A stretch of DNA of 64,000 bases from Phallusia mammillata (Eukaryota > Chordata > Ascidiacea > Phlebobranchia > Ascidiidae), in contig QLIY01000154.1 of assembly GCA_003260075.1 (NCBI GenBank), positions 62,001 through 126,000 on the forward strand, given 5' to 3'. The position numbers were made by a program, and so were the translations under genes. How positions within the stretch are numbered: position 1 is the stretch's first letter; the number at the start of each line of letters is the position of its first letter. The notes below the pieces were generated by a model, which saw only the letters and a list, made by a program, of their open reading frames with translations, ran no database searches and had not been told where the DNA came from. Of this stretch, positions 37,312 to 43,549 are shown piece by piece.

Positions 37312-39681
37312 GCTCAGAGCGGTTATGTACAACAACCAAGACCACATTCAGCACACACTCCAAACCAGGTTTGTTTTTGTCAACTTGTAGGTATAATGAT
37401 TGAAAGTAGCCAGTGTACTTTTGTTTGTTGCAGATATTTTGAAACAAACGTTTCAACAGCAAAAATATAAAACTGTGTTACTTTATGTCACCATCTTTGC
37501 CTGTTATGATTTCAATAACTGTTGCTGTTTAAGTACATGTCTAGTGATTTTTTAGGTACTTTAATCATTAAGTGTTTTGAATTTATGAAAGGAAAAAATC
37601 ATGTTTAATGCAAATTTTTGTATTATCCAATCCAATAAACTTTTGTTTTAAATTCTGCAAACTGTTACTTAATAAGACATACATTCTTTTTCTTGAACAA
37701 AAAGATACTTTTTGCGTCATTTTTGCCAAAAAGTTGTATCAACGTCATTACGAGTTACGTCATATTTGCCTAAACATGCTTGAAAGTGCATCTGATGTCA
37801 CAGTGAAAACACTTGACCAAATGTTCAACAAAAAACACAAAACAATTTTTTTACTAGGCTCTGCCACCCACGAGCCCTGCTACCAACATGCAGCAGCCAA
37901 CACCGTCAGCAGGTGTCGCTGTTAACGCACCCCCGCCAATGCACCCCCCTCATTCACAGAACACGATGATAGCTCCAGCTCACCAAGCAGGGTTTTACCC
38001 TCAACAAGTAATCAGACATTCACACATGCAAGCCGGAATGCATGGAACAACCGCTGCTATGGTACCAAGCAGGTAATTATTAGCAAGATGACCGTTTTTC
38101 TTGTGATAAGACCAACTCAATTGCTTGGATAAAAGCTCTCAATACTAATCTAACTCACACCAGACAATATTTTGTAATACCCTGATACGTGGCGTGAATA
38201 ACACAGTTATTAAATAGGTAGTTAGGCCAGTGGTTCCCAACAATTGAAGAATTTTTGAGCAGAGGAATTTACTTTTTTACATTTGGTTTGTAAATAGCCA
38301 TTTAAGCTCTGGGAATATTGACCTGTGAAGTTTATACAGGACCTGATTTTAAATTTTCTTTGTATGGTTTGGCACAGTGGTTCTCAAACTCGGTTTTCGG
38401 GGCCGCATGCGGCTCCCAACGGGGGGGGGGCTTAAGCTCTAGGAATATTGACCTGTGAAGTTTATACAGGACCTGATTTTAAATGTTCTTTGTATGGTTT
38501 AGCATATACTATGTAGTTTAGTATATTAGGGAGGAATGAAAATGTTTTGAATAGTTCATGGAGGAATTCGCCGAATAAGGTCCACAGGGTTAGAAATGAA
38601 GTGTTTAATAACTGATGATGACGTGTTTTGTTTGGCGAATCGATAACCAGAATTGCATTAGTAACATACACAGTCACAGATTGATTTAAGTGTGCTAAAG
38701 GTTTAGGACGATTTGTATCAGTGCTTCCTTGATCTTTCATTCTATTCTTACCTTTTTCCTAGCCCACATGGCACGACCTACCCGACGTATCCCGCAATCC
38801 ACGGAAACTACATTGCAATGCAGGGGACACCTGGTATCGCGCATAGCCCCAATCCTCCAACACAGCAGTACGTCCAACAAAATGTAGTGACGACCGCACC
38901 GACCCACGGACAGCAGTACGCACCACGACAAGCTTGTAAGTATTCCAAGCATTTTTACCGTTTAGTTGTTTTTGCAGTCACAAGCCCCAACAACATACAG
39001 ACGAAACGGGAAAACATTTCTTTAAAACATAGAATCGTAAATGCACTTAAGTATACCAAACTAATGCCAAACAAAGCATAAGCAAATCTCAACATAAAAA
39101 CGGTAGAGCTACTAACACCATACGTTTCGCTTCATCCAAAAATGCTTAATTTTCGATAGGTGGCGTAAAGAGCTGAATTATCTATTTAGCGGCTATAAAT
39201 GGGTTGGGTTGGGGGGGGGGGTTTTTCTCCCTACACACTTAAAAAAATACCATTTGGCCCCGACAATAAAAAAGTTTGAGAACCCTTTAGCATCTACTAT
39301 GTAGTTTAGTACTTTAGGGAGGGATGAAAATGTTTTGAATAGTACATGGAGGAATTTGTCGAATAAGGTCCACAGGGTTAGAAATGAAGTGTTTAATGAC
39401 TGATGATGCCGTGTTTTGTTTGGCGAATCGATAACCAGAATTGCATTAGTAACATGCTCAGTCACAGATTGATTTAAGTGTGCTAAAGTTTTAGGACGAT
39501 TTGTATCAGTGCTTCCTTGATTTTTCATTCTATTCTTACCTTTTTCCTAGCCCACATGGCACGACCTACCGGGGGGGGGGTTTTTTTGGGTTAGTTTTTT
39601 TTGAATTTTAAGTGTTAATACCTTACCCCAACTCTAATAGCCCTAACCGTTAGCATTTTTTGAGATATACCGTTTTGAAAA

Positions 39682-39765
<84 letters not shown>

Positions 39766-40364
39766 ACAAGCTAACAAACACAAAACAGTGACACACAGAA
39801 ATATAGACAAGCATTTGAAATACCCTCGGAACACAGCACATTACAATTACACCTCACACCCTTACCAAGAGTTGTCATCGATTTCAAGGTAATAAAAGAC
39901 TAACAGGAAAAGTCTATGTTTTTCTTCATAAAAATGAGACAAGCGTTTTTCTGAAAATACTTCTATTTAAACCACCACCTTGAAATGCCTAATATTGCAT
40001 TTTTACTTATGTCAAATTGCAAAACAACAGATGCAAGTATTTTTTTGAAATAAAAACATTCATTTTTTGTGATACGTCGTCCATTAAAAAATAAAGGACA
40101 AATCTTAGAAATAGGAACTTGTGGCTACGATTTCAGTACCCAACTAACCGAAACAAACACACAAGAACAATGTTTTACGGACAGCATCAAACACGAAAAT
40201 AATAGCACTGGGGCAAAAACTTCGTACTCGTACAGTAACACAGTTTAACATCTCCACAAGTTTTCACACAGTCAGTCAGCTGTGTCAAGTCTATCTAACA
40301 AAACTTATGTGTTTTGCCAGATCCTCAACCGGTCCTCCAAACCTACCAACAGCAATCTAACTAA
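17702..40364 (+). CDS. ATXN2: Ataxin-2 orthologue, about 31 exons, roughly 1,250 residues
   Basis: Exons: 17702-17751, 18150-18192, 18612-18668, 18793-18864, 19910-20102, 20921-21054, 21718-21836, 21944-22058, 22442-22493 (broken), 22718-22777 or 23141-23200, 23449-23673, 24156-24226, 24670-24785, 25329-25548, 26500-26616, 28596-28772, 29460-29630, 29768-29871, 30385-30532, 31116-31451, 32502-32657, 33659-33710, 34509-34559, 35129-35186, 35865-35986, 36246-36308, 36503-36605, 37174-37368, 37858-38072, 38763-38935, 40321-40364 (stop TAA). Phases agree except at the broken exons 9-10, between 32657 and 33659, and in the poly-G-interrupted exon 37174. Order is Lsm, LsmAD, disordered middle, PAM2, Pro/Gln-rich tail. 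Ataxin-2 proteins are cytoplasmic RNA-binding partners of poly(A)-binding protein that control mRNA stability, translation and stress granules. The N-terminal polyQ of the human protein is absent. Confidence 0.92.
18612..20102 (+). CDS. ATXN2: ATXN2 Lsm domain exons
   Basis: Exons 18612-18668, 18793-18864 and 19910-20102 encode the Lsm fold. LIHTLMTLMGTKCNTQVKNG and GIYQGIFHTVNPN match the Sm1 region of ataxin-2 (VGSKCEVQVKNGGIYEGVF in human). MDIVLGASHMYE and IIDELIFKSKDVVCVVYQD match the second half. The domain is split by two introns, one carrying a foldback repeat and a duplicated ~325-bp block. Confidence 0.93.
18899..19067. repeat. Foldback element copy in an ATXN2 intron
   Basis: The left arm ggaacactatgtacggatctgttcataag..ccaaatagacgtaaaaagcgacatgctt is complementary to the right arm aagcatgttgctttttatgcttatttgggctgttattttcacca. 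The centre is gcatttgccaaaacgtttg. The outer right arm is missing compared with the copy at 27,245-27,366. Confidence 0.6.
19007..19680. repeat. ~325-bp duplication around a 12-C run in an ATXN2 intron
   Basis: 19,007-19,337 recurs at about 19,350-19,680 with few changes (for example atat present or absent, aatagaaaa versus aatggaaaa). The C run 19,338-19,349 separates them. The 97-102-codon ORFs over it are repeats of each other and not genes. Confidence 0.85.
20921..22493 (+). CDS. ATXN2: ATXN2 acidic linker and LsmAD domain exons
   Basis: Exons 20921-21054, 21718-21836, 21944-22058 and 22442-22493. LEPWDGGGDGAADLDIGGLE, NGGWCPEAMFRTNSQQYGV, EDDSEEYKKRKARATLLANE and ITEEEKFSSVVRD align in order with human LEPWD.., NGWDPNDMFRYNEENYGV, RDNSEEFLKREARANQLAEE and RSEEEKYTAVQRN. 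The last exon is cut by a C run at 22,494-22,504. Confidence 0.92.
22313..22660 (+). repeat. tRNA-derived SINE-like sequence, present twice around an ATXN2 exon
   Basis: gagttaaccactgaggctgtgtacctcagttcagttggtagaacgcaa occurs at 22,313-22,361 and again at 22,505-22,553 after the C run. CTCAGTTCAGTTGGTAGAACGC resembles a tRNA A-box region; gtgggtttgtgtcctgc about 20 bases further resembles a decayed B-box. Confidence 0.5.
22718..22777 (+). CDS. ATXN2: ATXN2 Arg/Asp-rich exon, copy A
   Basis: Exon body encoding NPPTTRDRPRTDRSDRDRDR, donor GTACTGG at 22,778. The 5' part is hidden by the C run 22,708-22,717. A second copy with one change lies at 23,141-23,200. Only one is likely real per haplotype. 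It continues in phase into 23,449. Confidence 0.65.
23141..23200 (+). CDS. ATXN2: ATXN2 Arg/Asp-rich exon, copy B (probable haplotype duplicate)
   Basis: Nearly identical to 22,718-22,777 and followed by a matching intron start. Copy A's following intron has about 100 extra bases (roughly 22,888-22,995) absent from copy B. Bounded on the left by the C run 23,130-23,140. Confidence 0.6.
23449..25548 (+). CDS. ATXN2: ATXN2 low-complexity middle exons
   Basis: Exons 23449-23673, 24156-24226, 24670-24785 and 25329-25548 join in phase. They encode an Arg/Gly-rich start (FSRARGRGKEPGGRMGGYNN), a Gly/His/Asp stretch (FNKGHGSGGGMHRDDD), and Ser/Gln/Pro-rich disordered sequence. This matches the unstructured central region of ataxin-2 in position and composition. 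No domain is visible. Confidence 0.85.
23818..24032. mobile_element. hAT-like element in an ATXN2 intron (weak)
   Basis: Ends caatgattctcaatgg and ccattgagaaccaccg-like are roughly inverted. There is no convincing target duplication. Confidence 0.35.
25576..26032. mobile_element. hAT-like element in an ATXN2 intron
   Basis: Ends CATTGCTCTTCAACC and GGTTGAAGAGCACTG are inverted repeats; flanks GGTTAAAT and GGTTAGAT match 7/8. The subterminal cggaaccc and gggttccg blocks are also inverted. Non-coding. Confidence 0.75.
26500..26616 (+). CDS. ATXN2: ATXN2 candidate cassette exon (117 nt, phase-symmetric)
   Basis: Acceptor TATCGGCAG, donor GTGAAC. It encodes ESARSSPQRKYIMPRILGRP followed by PQPQPQRCNRVGNNKAESS. 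It begins and ends in phase 1 and is a multiple of three, so inclusion or skipping both keep the frame between exons 25329-25548 and 28596-28772. Called by eye only. Confidence 0.6.
27240..27366. repeat. Foldback-family element, right half
   Basis: Reads gatatcagcatttgccgaaacgtttgaac..cataaagcatgtcgctttttacgtctatttgggccgttattttcaccatt..cttatgaacagatccgtatatagtgttcc. The terminus is the reverse complement of the left end at 18,907. The left arm is missing. Confidence 0.55.
27942..28210 (+). mobile_element. Foldback element with hammerhead-ribozyme core, right arm duplicated after n
   Basis: The left arm (from acactatgcacggacttgaa to tatatagaatac) is an almost perfect inverted repeat of the right arm (gtattctatatacacc to caagtccgtgcatagtgt). 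The loop at about 28,012-28,065 carries the ribozyme-like core. The right arm is repeated after the n at 28,141. It shares its terminus with the other foldback repeats here. Confidence 0.75.
28012..28075 (+). ncRNA. Candidate type I hammerhead ribozyme
   Basis: CTGATGA at 28,023-28,029, one extra T, a stem II hairpin GACAA/TTGTC (28,031-28,046) with a 6-base loop, GAAAC at 28,047-28,051 and GTC ending at 28,054. Stem I pairs ATGT with TACA next to the core, then an internal loop, then GAATAC with GTATTC, which extends into the long foldback arms. Stem III is only the ACGT palindrome, as in hammerheads thought to work as dimers. The single extra base before stem II departs from consensus. Self-cleavage is inferred, not shown. 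Confidence 0.6.
28596..30532 (+). CDS. ATXN2: ATXN2 exons of the Ser/Pro-rich middle region
   Basis: Exons 28596-28772, 29460-29630, 29768-29871 and 30385-30532 are in phase. DPKVQDLLEFNKNFI in the third resembles the conserved short block IDDLKKFKNDF of vertebrate ataxin-2. The last exon (LSESTAGDHAKSPSGGGQTK) also exists as a truncated copy at 30,254-30,282, before the G run 30,283-30,292. Confidence 0.85.
30254..30282 (+). pseudogene. ATXN2: Truncated duplicate of the ATXN2 exon at 30,385
   Basis: Acceptor plus the first 29 bases of the exon are identical to 30,385-30,413, then the sequence runs into ten G. The upstream intron (about 30,168-30,253) is duplicated too. Most likely an unmerged contig end, not a real exon. 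Confidence 0.75.
31116..32657 (+). CDS. ATXN2: ATXN2 Pro/Gln/Val-rich exons before PAM2
   Basis: Exon 31116-31451 (336 nt) encodes Pro/Gln/Val-rich sequence ending QQQQPPPVHILQP. Exon 32502-32657 follows in phase (VEQPQPAINIHSPRSTTVAP..). The donor after 32,657 is GTTTTTT, not ideal, and its phase 1 does not fit the PAM2 exon directly, so a short exon is probably missing. Exon 32502 sits on a block placed inside a transposon; see findings. Confidence 0.75.
31985..32075 (-). repeat. tRNA-like SINE candidate
   Basis: On the minus strand: GGGCTAGGTGGTTAGCAC (A-box-like) and, about 40 bases on, AGGTTCTAACCCTG (B-box-like). Spacing is right for a pol III internal promoter. Both ends are unclear. 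Confidence 0.4.
32249..32929. mobile_element. hAT-like element split by an inserted ATXN2 block
   Basis: Ends CAGAGGTCACCAAAC and GTTTGGTGGCCCCTG are inverted repeats, and ATTTAGAT flanks both sides exactly. The interior is broken at the G run 32,292-32,301, after which about 395 bases of ATXN2 intron and exon appear before the element resumes near 32,698. Confidence 0.75.
33034..33223. repeat. Duplicated block with two G runs; possible broken short ATXN2 exon at its left
   Basis: gtttttttgttgacagaatttt..gtaagatatgatgta occurs twice, after G runs near 33,051 and 33,186. Just before the first run, CAG then ccaacagcagcagcagcag could be a 19-nt exon remnant (phase 1 to 2) bridging exon 32502 and the PAM2 exon. 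Confidence 0.4.
33659..33710 (+). CDS. ATXN2: ATXN2 PAM2 motif exon
   Basis: Encodes AHALNPDAKEFTPRSFA, matching the PAM2 motif of human ataxin-2 (STLNPNAKEFNPRSF), including the invariant Leu, Phe and Pro. PAM2 binds the MLLE domain of poly(A)-binding protein. The exon is 52 nt, acceptor TTTCAG, donor GTAAGT. The following exon (34,509, KPSGMSTPTSPTQIAPQ) also matches the human sequence just after PAM2. Confidence 0.93.
33761..35590. repeat. Series of G-run-separated duplications in ATXN2 introns
   Basis: G runs at 33,863-33,872, 34,108-34,116, 34,340-34,349, 34,837-34,846 and 35,386-35,395 each separate two near-identical copies of 40 to 190 bases. They differ by small substitutions and indels, as alleles would. 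Confidence 0.85.
34509..36605 (+). CDS. ATXN2: ATXN2 exons after PAM2
   Basis: Exons 34509-34559, 35129-35186, 35865-35986, 36246-36308 and 36503-36605, all phase-consistent, encode Pro/Gln/Thr-rich sequence with VPAVFYPPNQQVVLINKKRG, PQFIIAPNAQHMSGQPNVMP and YQGMEQMVYQAGHMVHPTTP. No folded domain is apparent, as in other ataxin-2 C-termini. Confidence 0.85.
36628..37034. mobile_element. hAT-like element with internal G-run duplication
   Basis: Ends ctgtggttttcaac and gttgaaaaccactg are inverted repeats. 36,703-36,816 is repeated after the G run 36,817-36,826. The target duplication is not clear. Confidence 0.55.
37174..37368 (+). CDS. ATXN2: ATXN2 glutamine-rich exon interrupted by 37 G
   Basis: Encodes SYSPQIHFPQQQNPQ followed by mixed CAA/CAG glutamine codons with Ala and Pro interruptions. 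It then enters a G run at 37,274-37,310 and resumes as AQSGYVQQPRPHSAHTPNQ. As written, the two halves are one base out of frame, so the run length is not reliable. The poly-G is unlikely to encode glycine in the real gene. Confidence 0.75.
37858..38072 (+). CDS. ATXN2: ATXN2 exon, Pro/His/Met-rich
   Basis: Acceptor TTTACTAG, donor GTAATT. Encodes ALPPTSPATNMQQPTPSAGV, NAPPPMHPPHSQNTM and FYPQQVIRHSHMQAGMHG. In phase with the exons on both sides. Confidence 0.85.
38225..39620. repeat. Two interleaved haplotype copies around ATXN2 exon 38,763, one with a hAT insertion
   Basis: A hAT-like left end (CAGTGGTTCTCAAACTCGG) at 38,376 follows atggtttggca. The matching right end (aagtttgagaacc) lies at about 39,271-39,283, followed by ctttagcatctac. 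The uninterrupted version tatggtttagcatatac is at 38,491-38,507. The block 38,500-38,782 recurs at 39,288-39,570, including the start of exon 38,763 (fragment at 39,551-39,570). G runs lie near 38,420, 39,210 and 39,571. Confidence 0.75.
38763..38935 (+). CDS. ATXN2: ATXN2 penultimate exon
   Basis: Encodes SPHGTTYPTYPAIHGNYIAM, HSPNPPTQQYVQQNVV and ends ..QYAPRQA, donor GTAAGT. A 20-base copy of its start follows a second acceptor at 39,551-39,570 and ends in a G run. Confidence 0.85.
39682..39764. repeat. 83-base poly-G run in the last ATXN2 intron
   Basis: Uninterrupted G, the longest in the window, without duplicated flanks. Proline-rich ORFs on the other strand are artefacts of it. Confidence 0.9.
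40321..40364 (+). CDS. ATXN2: ATXN2 terminal coding exon
   Basis: Acceptor TTTTGCCAG; encodes YPQPVLQTYQQQSN and stop TAA at 40,362-40,364. Phase matches exon 38,763-38,935. The Gln-rich end is typical of ataxin-2. Confidence 0.85.
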
Positions 40365-42795
40365 GCCGTGTTAAAACATTTGTATCCATTTACCATCATA
40401 CATCTATATGACTTCACGACTTACTGAACCTGTCATGTCTGGACGAGGCTGCTCCGAGATTAGCTTGGCGTGTGACGTCACGCTTCGTCAATACGGTAGA
40501 AGGTTGAATTTTCGTATTTGTTTGTGTGTATATTTTTTGTCCATGTGAAATTCGTCCTTATGCCTGACACATCTGAAATTTGGCTCCGTTTTTGTGAAAC
40601 ACACCTAATGTTGCACGCTGTTGCCCTGCGAGAGGCCTACTTGCTGTGACATAGAAGAAACCTTCAAATTTGAAGGCATATCATTGAAGTAAACTGAATC
40701 CAGTTGTAAGTAGAAGACTAGTTTGTGACACTATCCACTAAATACAAAAAATACTCTGATTATTTTACGCACCTTTTAAAAATTTTGTCGATGAAATATT
40801 CAGAGGCATATGTAACTGGTTACAAGCAACGCAAAAATTACGTTTGTTCGAATGAAGCACCTAACTTCTGAAATGTATAGTTATGTTGTCGGACTTGTGC
40901 CTTCGTCTCATCCTGTATTCGCTCGGTCAACCTCAGAATTCCCCAAAAAAAACATTTTGGAAGTCAAGTACAAAAAAGCGTTAATTTCCCAATCTTTACT
41001 CAAACCAATTTTGAAACTTTTTCGCTATTTTAGGCCGCTCTCTTGCCCAAACCCAATTCTGTACACTTTCTAATGACGCATCAAAATTACTTGCCTGAGG
41101 TTAGGTTTTTAGTGCTAGTTTTTTTTTCTAAATCGTCGAAGTATTTTACAGCAATGTAAAAAGTTTGGAATCTTTAAACTTTTTGATACATAACCTTGCG
41201 ATTTTGAACTTAACCCCAAAATGAAATAAAATAGCCTTAAACGATCACTTAAACAAAAAATATGACATTCTTTTGTAAGCCCAGTTACATAAAACAAAAA
41301 TAAGTAAACAAACGTATCTTTTCTTATGCTCAAAATTTGATGGTGTCTTTGAATCGTCTTTCAAAAGTATCGCAGATACGCAATGTGTGTAGGTTGTGTA
41401 CAGTGATTCTCCATACCTTGTTCATTTGCGTTTTCAACTTAGGGCAACATAGCCTTTCCCTCAGTTAGTTTATAGACATCTGCAGTGATTAAAGAGGTGA
41501 CTAACAAACGTTAATCAACGTTCCAAATTACTTGTTCATTAGAATTTAGACCTAAATGTCTTCTTGGTAAAAACTAATTAACAAAATATGAATTGCCACT
41601 AGCGGAAATTCAAAATTAAAGCAGTGAATAGAGAATGATAGATTTTAACGTCGTGGCATTTAATCAATTTCTGACTCGTTTTTTTGTAAATAGTGTCCAT
41701 CGCCCTGACGTCATTCGCCTATGTATGACATCATAGTTGTGTTTAGCATACACGTAATTTCGGGCGTCTCATGAAATTTCCTTTCGTCGTCACTTATTCA
41801 TGACGTCACCAATATGTGCGTAAAAGTAGCGAAGTGTGTCATTTGTACAGCCCAATGGGGTCAACGTAACGAAACGATTTAAATATTTGGTTAACTAAAA
41901 GTATCGCTGCAAAAGCGGCTTAATGCGTCTTGCAGTGTGGTTTAAAGAACCCTGCTAGCAAATTCGTAGGTGCTATCGTATCGTCTGGGTTCCTCGCTTA
42001 ATAAACCCGGGCCAATTGTGTTGTGTGTAGGAGTAATTTGGACTGTTTTATTTATTGCGATATTGTCATGAGTTGCGTGCTATATGTATATGTATGTACA
42101 GTTACTTGTGCTGCTATAGCCTACCTTTTCCTAAACCCCGGGGCGTGCGCCAGTTTCATTGCTTGTTTACCTTGCCTGTGCAGGGATCAATCGAACGGGT
42201 TCGAGGTTGTTCAAAACGCTGGTTTAAATGTTTGCGAGTCCTTTTTCGCTGAAAGCACCTTGTATTAGGCCTGATTGTTTAAATCGCCCTTTGTTCTTCA
42301 AGAGCCTACCCACAATGTATGTCATTGCTACTGGCAGCCCTTTACTCTATTTTTCTACGACTATGCACGCTAAGCGATCTGCAGGCGTGATTGTTGTTTT
42401 TGTTTTTCTCGTCACTCATTGCAAATCTGGATTCTGGATACGATATACCAAATTCATACCACATCTCCTCCTACAAGAAAATTGCAGGAAACTATAAATG
42501 ACTTGTGGATTTTTAATTCATGTTTAATCCGGTTATACTTGAAATACAAGCAAACACGAAGAAACGTTTTTTTTTGTTTTTTGTTTTTACGACAAGATGT
42601 GTGTATTATTGCACAAGGTAAGTAGTCTACACAAAAGTGTAAACTCCAATGTATTTTGGCAGCAACTTACTTGCAAGAAATAATATTGTGTAGCCTATTG
42701 ATTGAGGAAAAACACATAAAATGGCAAGAATCAACAAAATACAGGTTTGCATTTAGAACAAACAGAAGCGTCTTCTAGTAACCTCATAAAATGAA
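40365..42795. other. ATXN2 3' UTR and intergenic DNA
   Basis: Probable 3' UTR, with polyadenylation-type signals near 41,223 and 41,997. Three exact TGACGTCA (CRE-type) palindromes lie at 40,473, 41,706 and 41,801. 42,485-42,735 is homologous to 49,734-49,945 in the acetyltransferase cluster. I see no further gene. Confidence 0.45.
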
Positions 42796-43549
42796 CTACA
42801 GTTTACTAACATGTTTTAAAAAAGGGTGCACTTTTCTGTACACAATTCTCGCGTGTGTGTAAACAGGTGACAACTCCAGATTTGGTCTCATGTATGTTTC
42901 TGGGTCCACGTAATCGCAAAATGCGATTTCACGAGTCCAAGGATCATTCTTCTTCGCGGTAGATTTGGCCCAGTGAGCATTTGCAACCACCGCTATTTCG
43001 TAATCACAACCTAACCGCCGAGCTGTCTCCTTTGTCAGCTCTCTTGATGTTTCAATTAGCCCATTTCGTTTAAATTCGTCCGCCACGCCACCACATCAGC
43101 ATTTTCTGGGCTTTTAACTCTGTGAAAATGTCTTTGAACATCCAGTCCACAAAACGCGAGGGGGGGGGGGTACTATGCACCAGCATTTTCTGGGCGTTTA
43201 ACTCTGTGAAAATGTCTTTGAACATCCAGTCCACAAAACGCGAGAGAGCTGAAAGCTCTGGTGAGCAATTTTCTTCGCATTTCAGTTTTGTCTGTGGGGC
43301 ATCCTTTTTCATTACACTGCTTTGAAATATGGCAGCGAACTTGCCTGAAGCTTTATGAAAACAACCATACGACAATCCGTTATTGATCATCAGCTCCGTC
43401 TGCTCTAAGTTTCTTCTACCCATTTCCTTATCCTTGACTCGAAAGATTTTGGCAAGTGGTAGCTGCTTTGAGTAATATTGGTAGACAAACTGCTTGGCTT
43501 GGTCCATGTCCGTTTCAGTTAATTGACGCCAGACAAATTGATTCTTCAT
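42796..43549 (-). pseudogene. Acetyltransferase copy 1 (GNAT), interrupted
   Basis: The start codon is at 43,549-43,547 and the protein ends KHVSKL at 42,798-42,796. The N-terminal half (FVWRQLTETDMDQAKQFVYQ, YYSKQLPLAKIFRVKDKEM) is intact. A ~62-base segment encoding SRFVDWMFKDIFTEL is present twice around a ten-G run at 43,160-43,169, and a short deletion near 43,090 shifts the frame before ADEFKRNGL. The duplication looks like an assembly join; the deletion may be real. An in-frame extension upstream of this ATG is conserved in copy 3. Confidence 0.7.

Noticed and set aside
37036-39841. Proline-rich minus-strand ORFs over the G runs
   Set aside because: They are translations of homopolymer complement (CCC codons) and have no other support.
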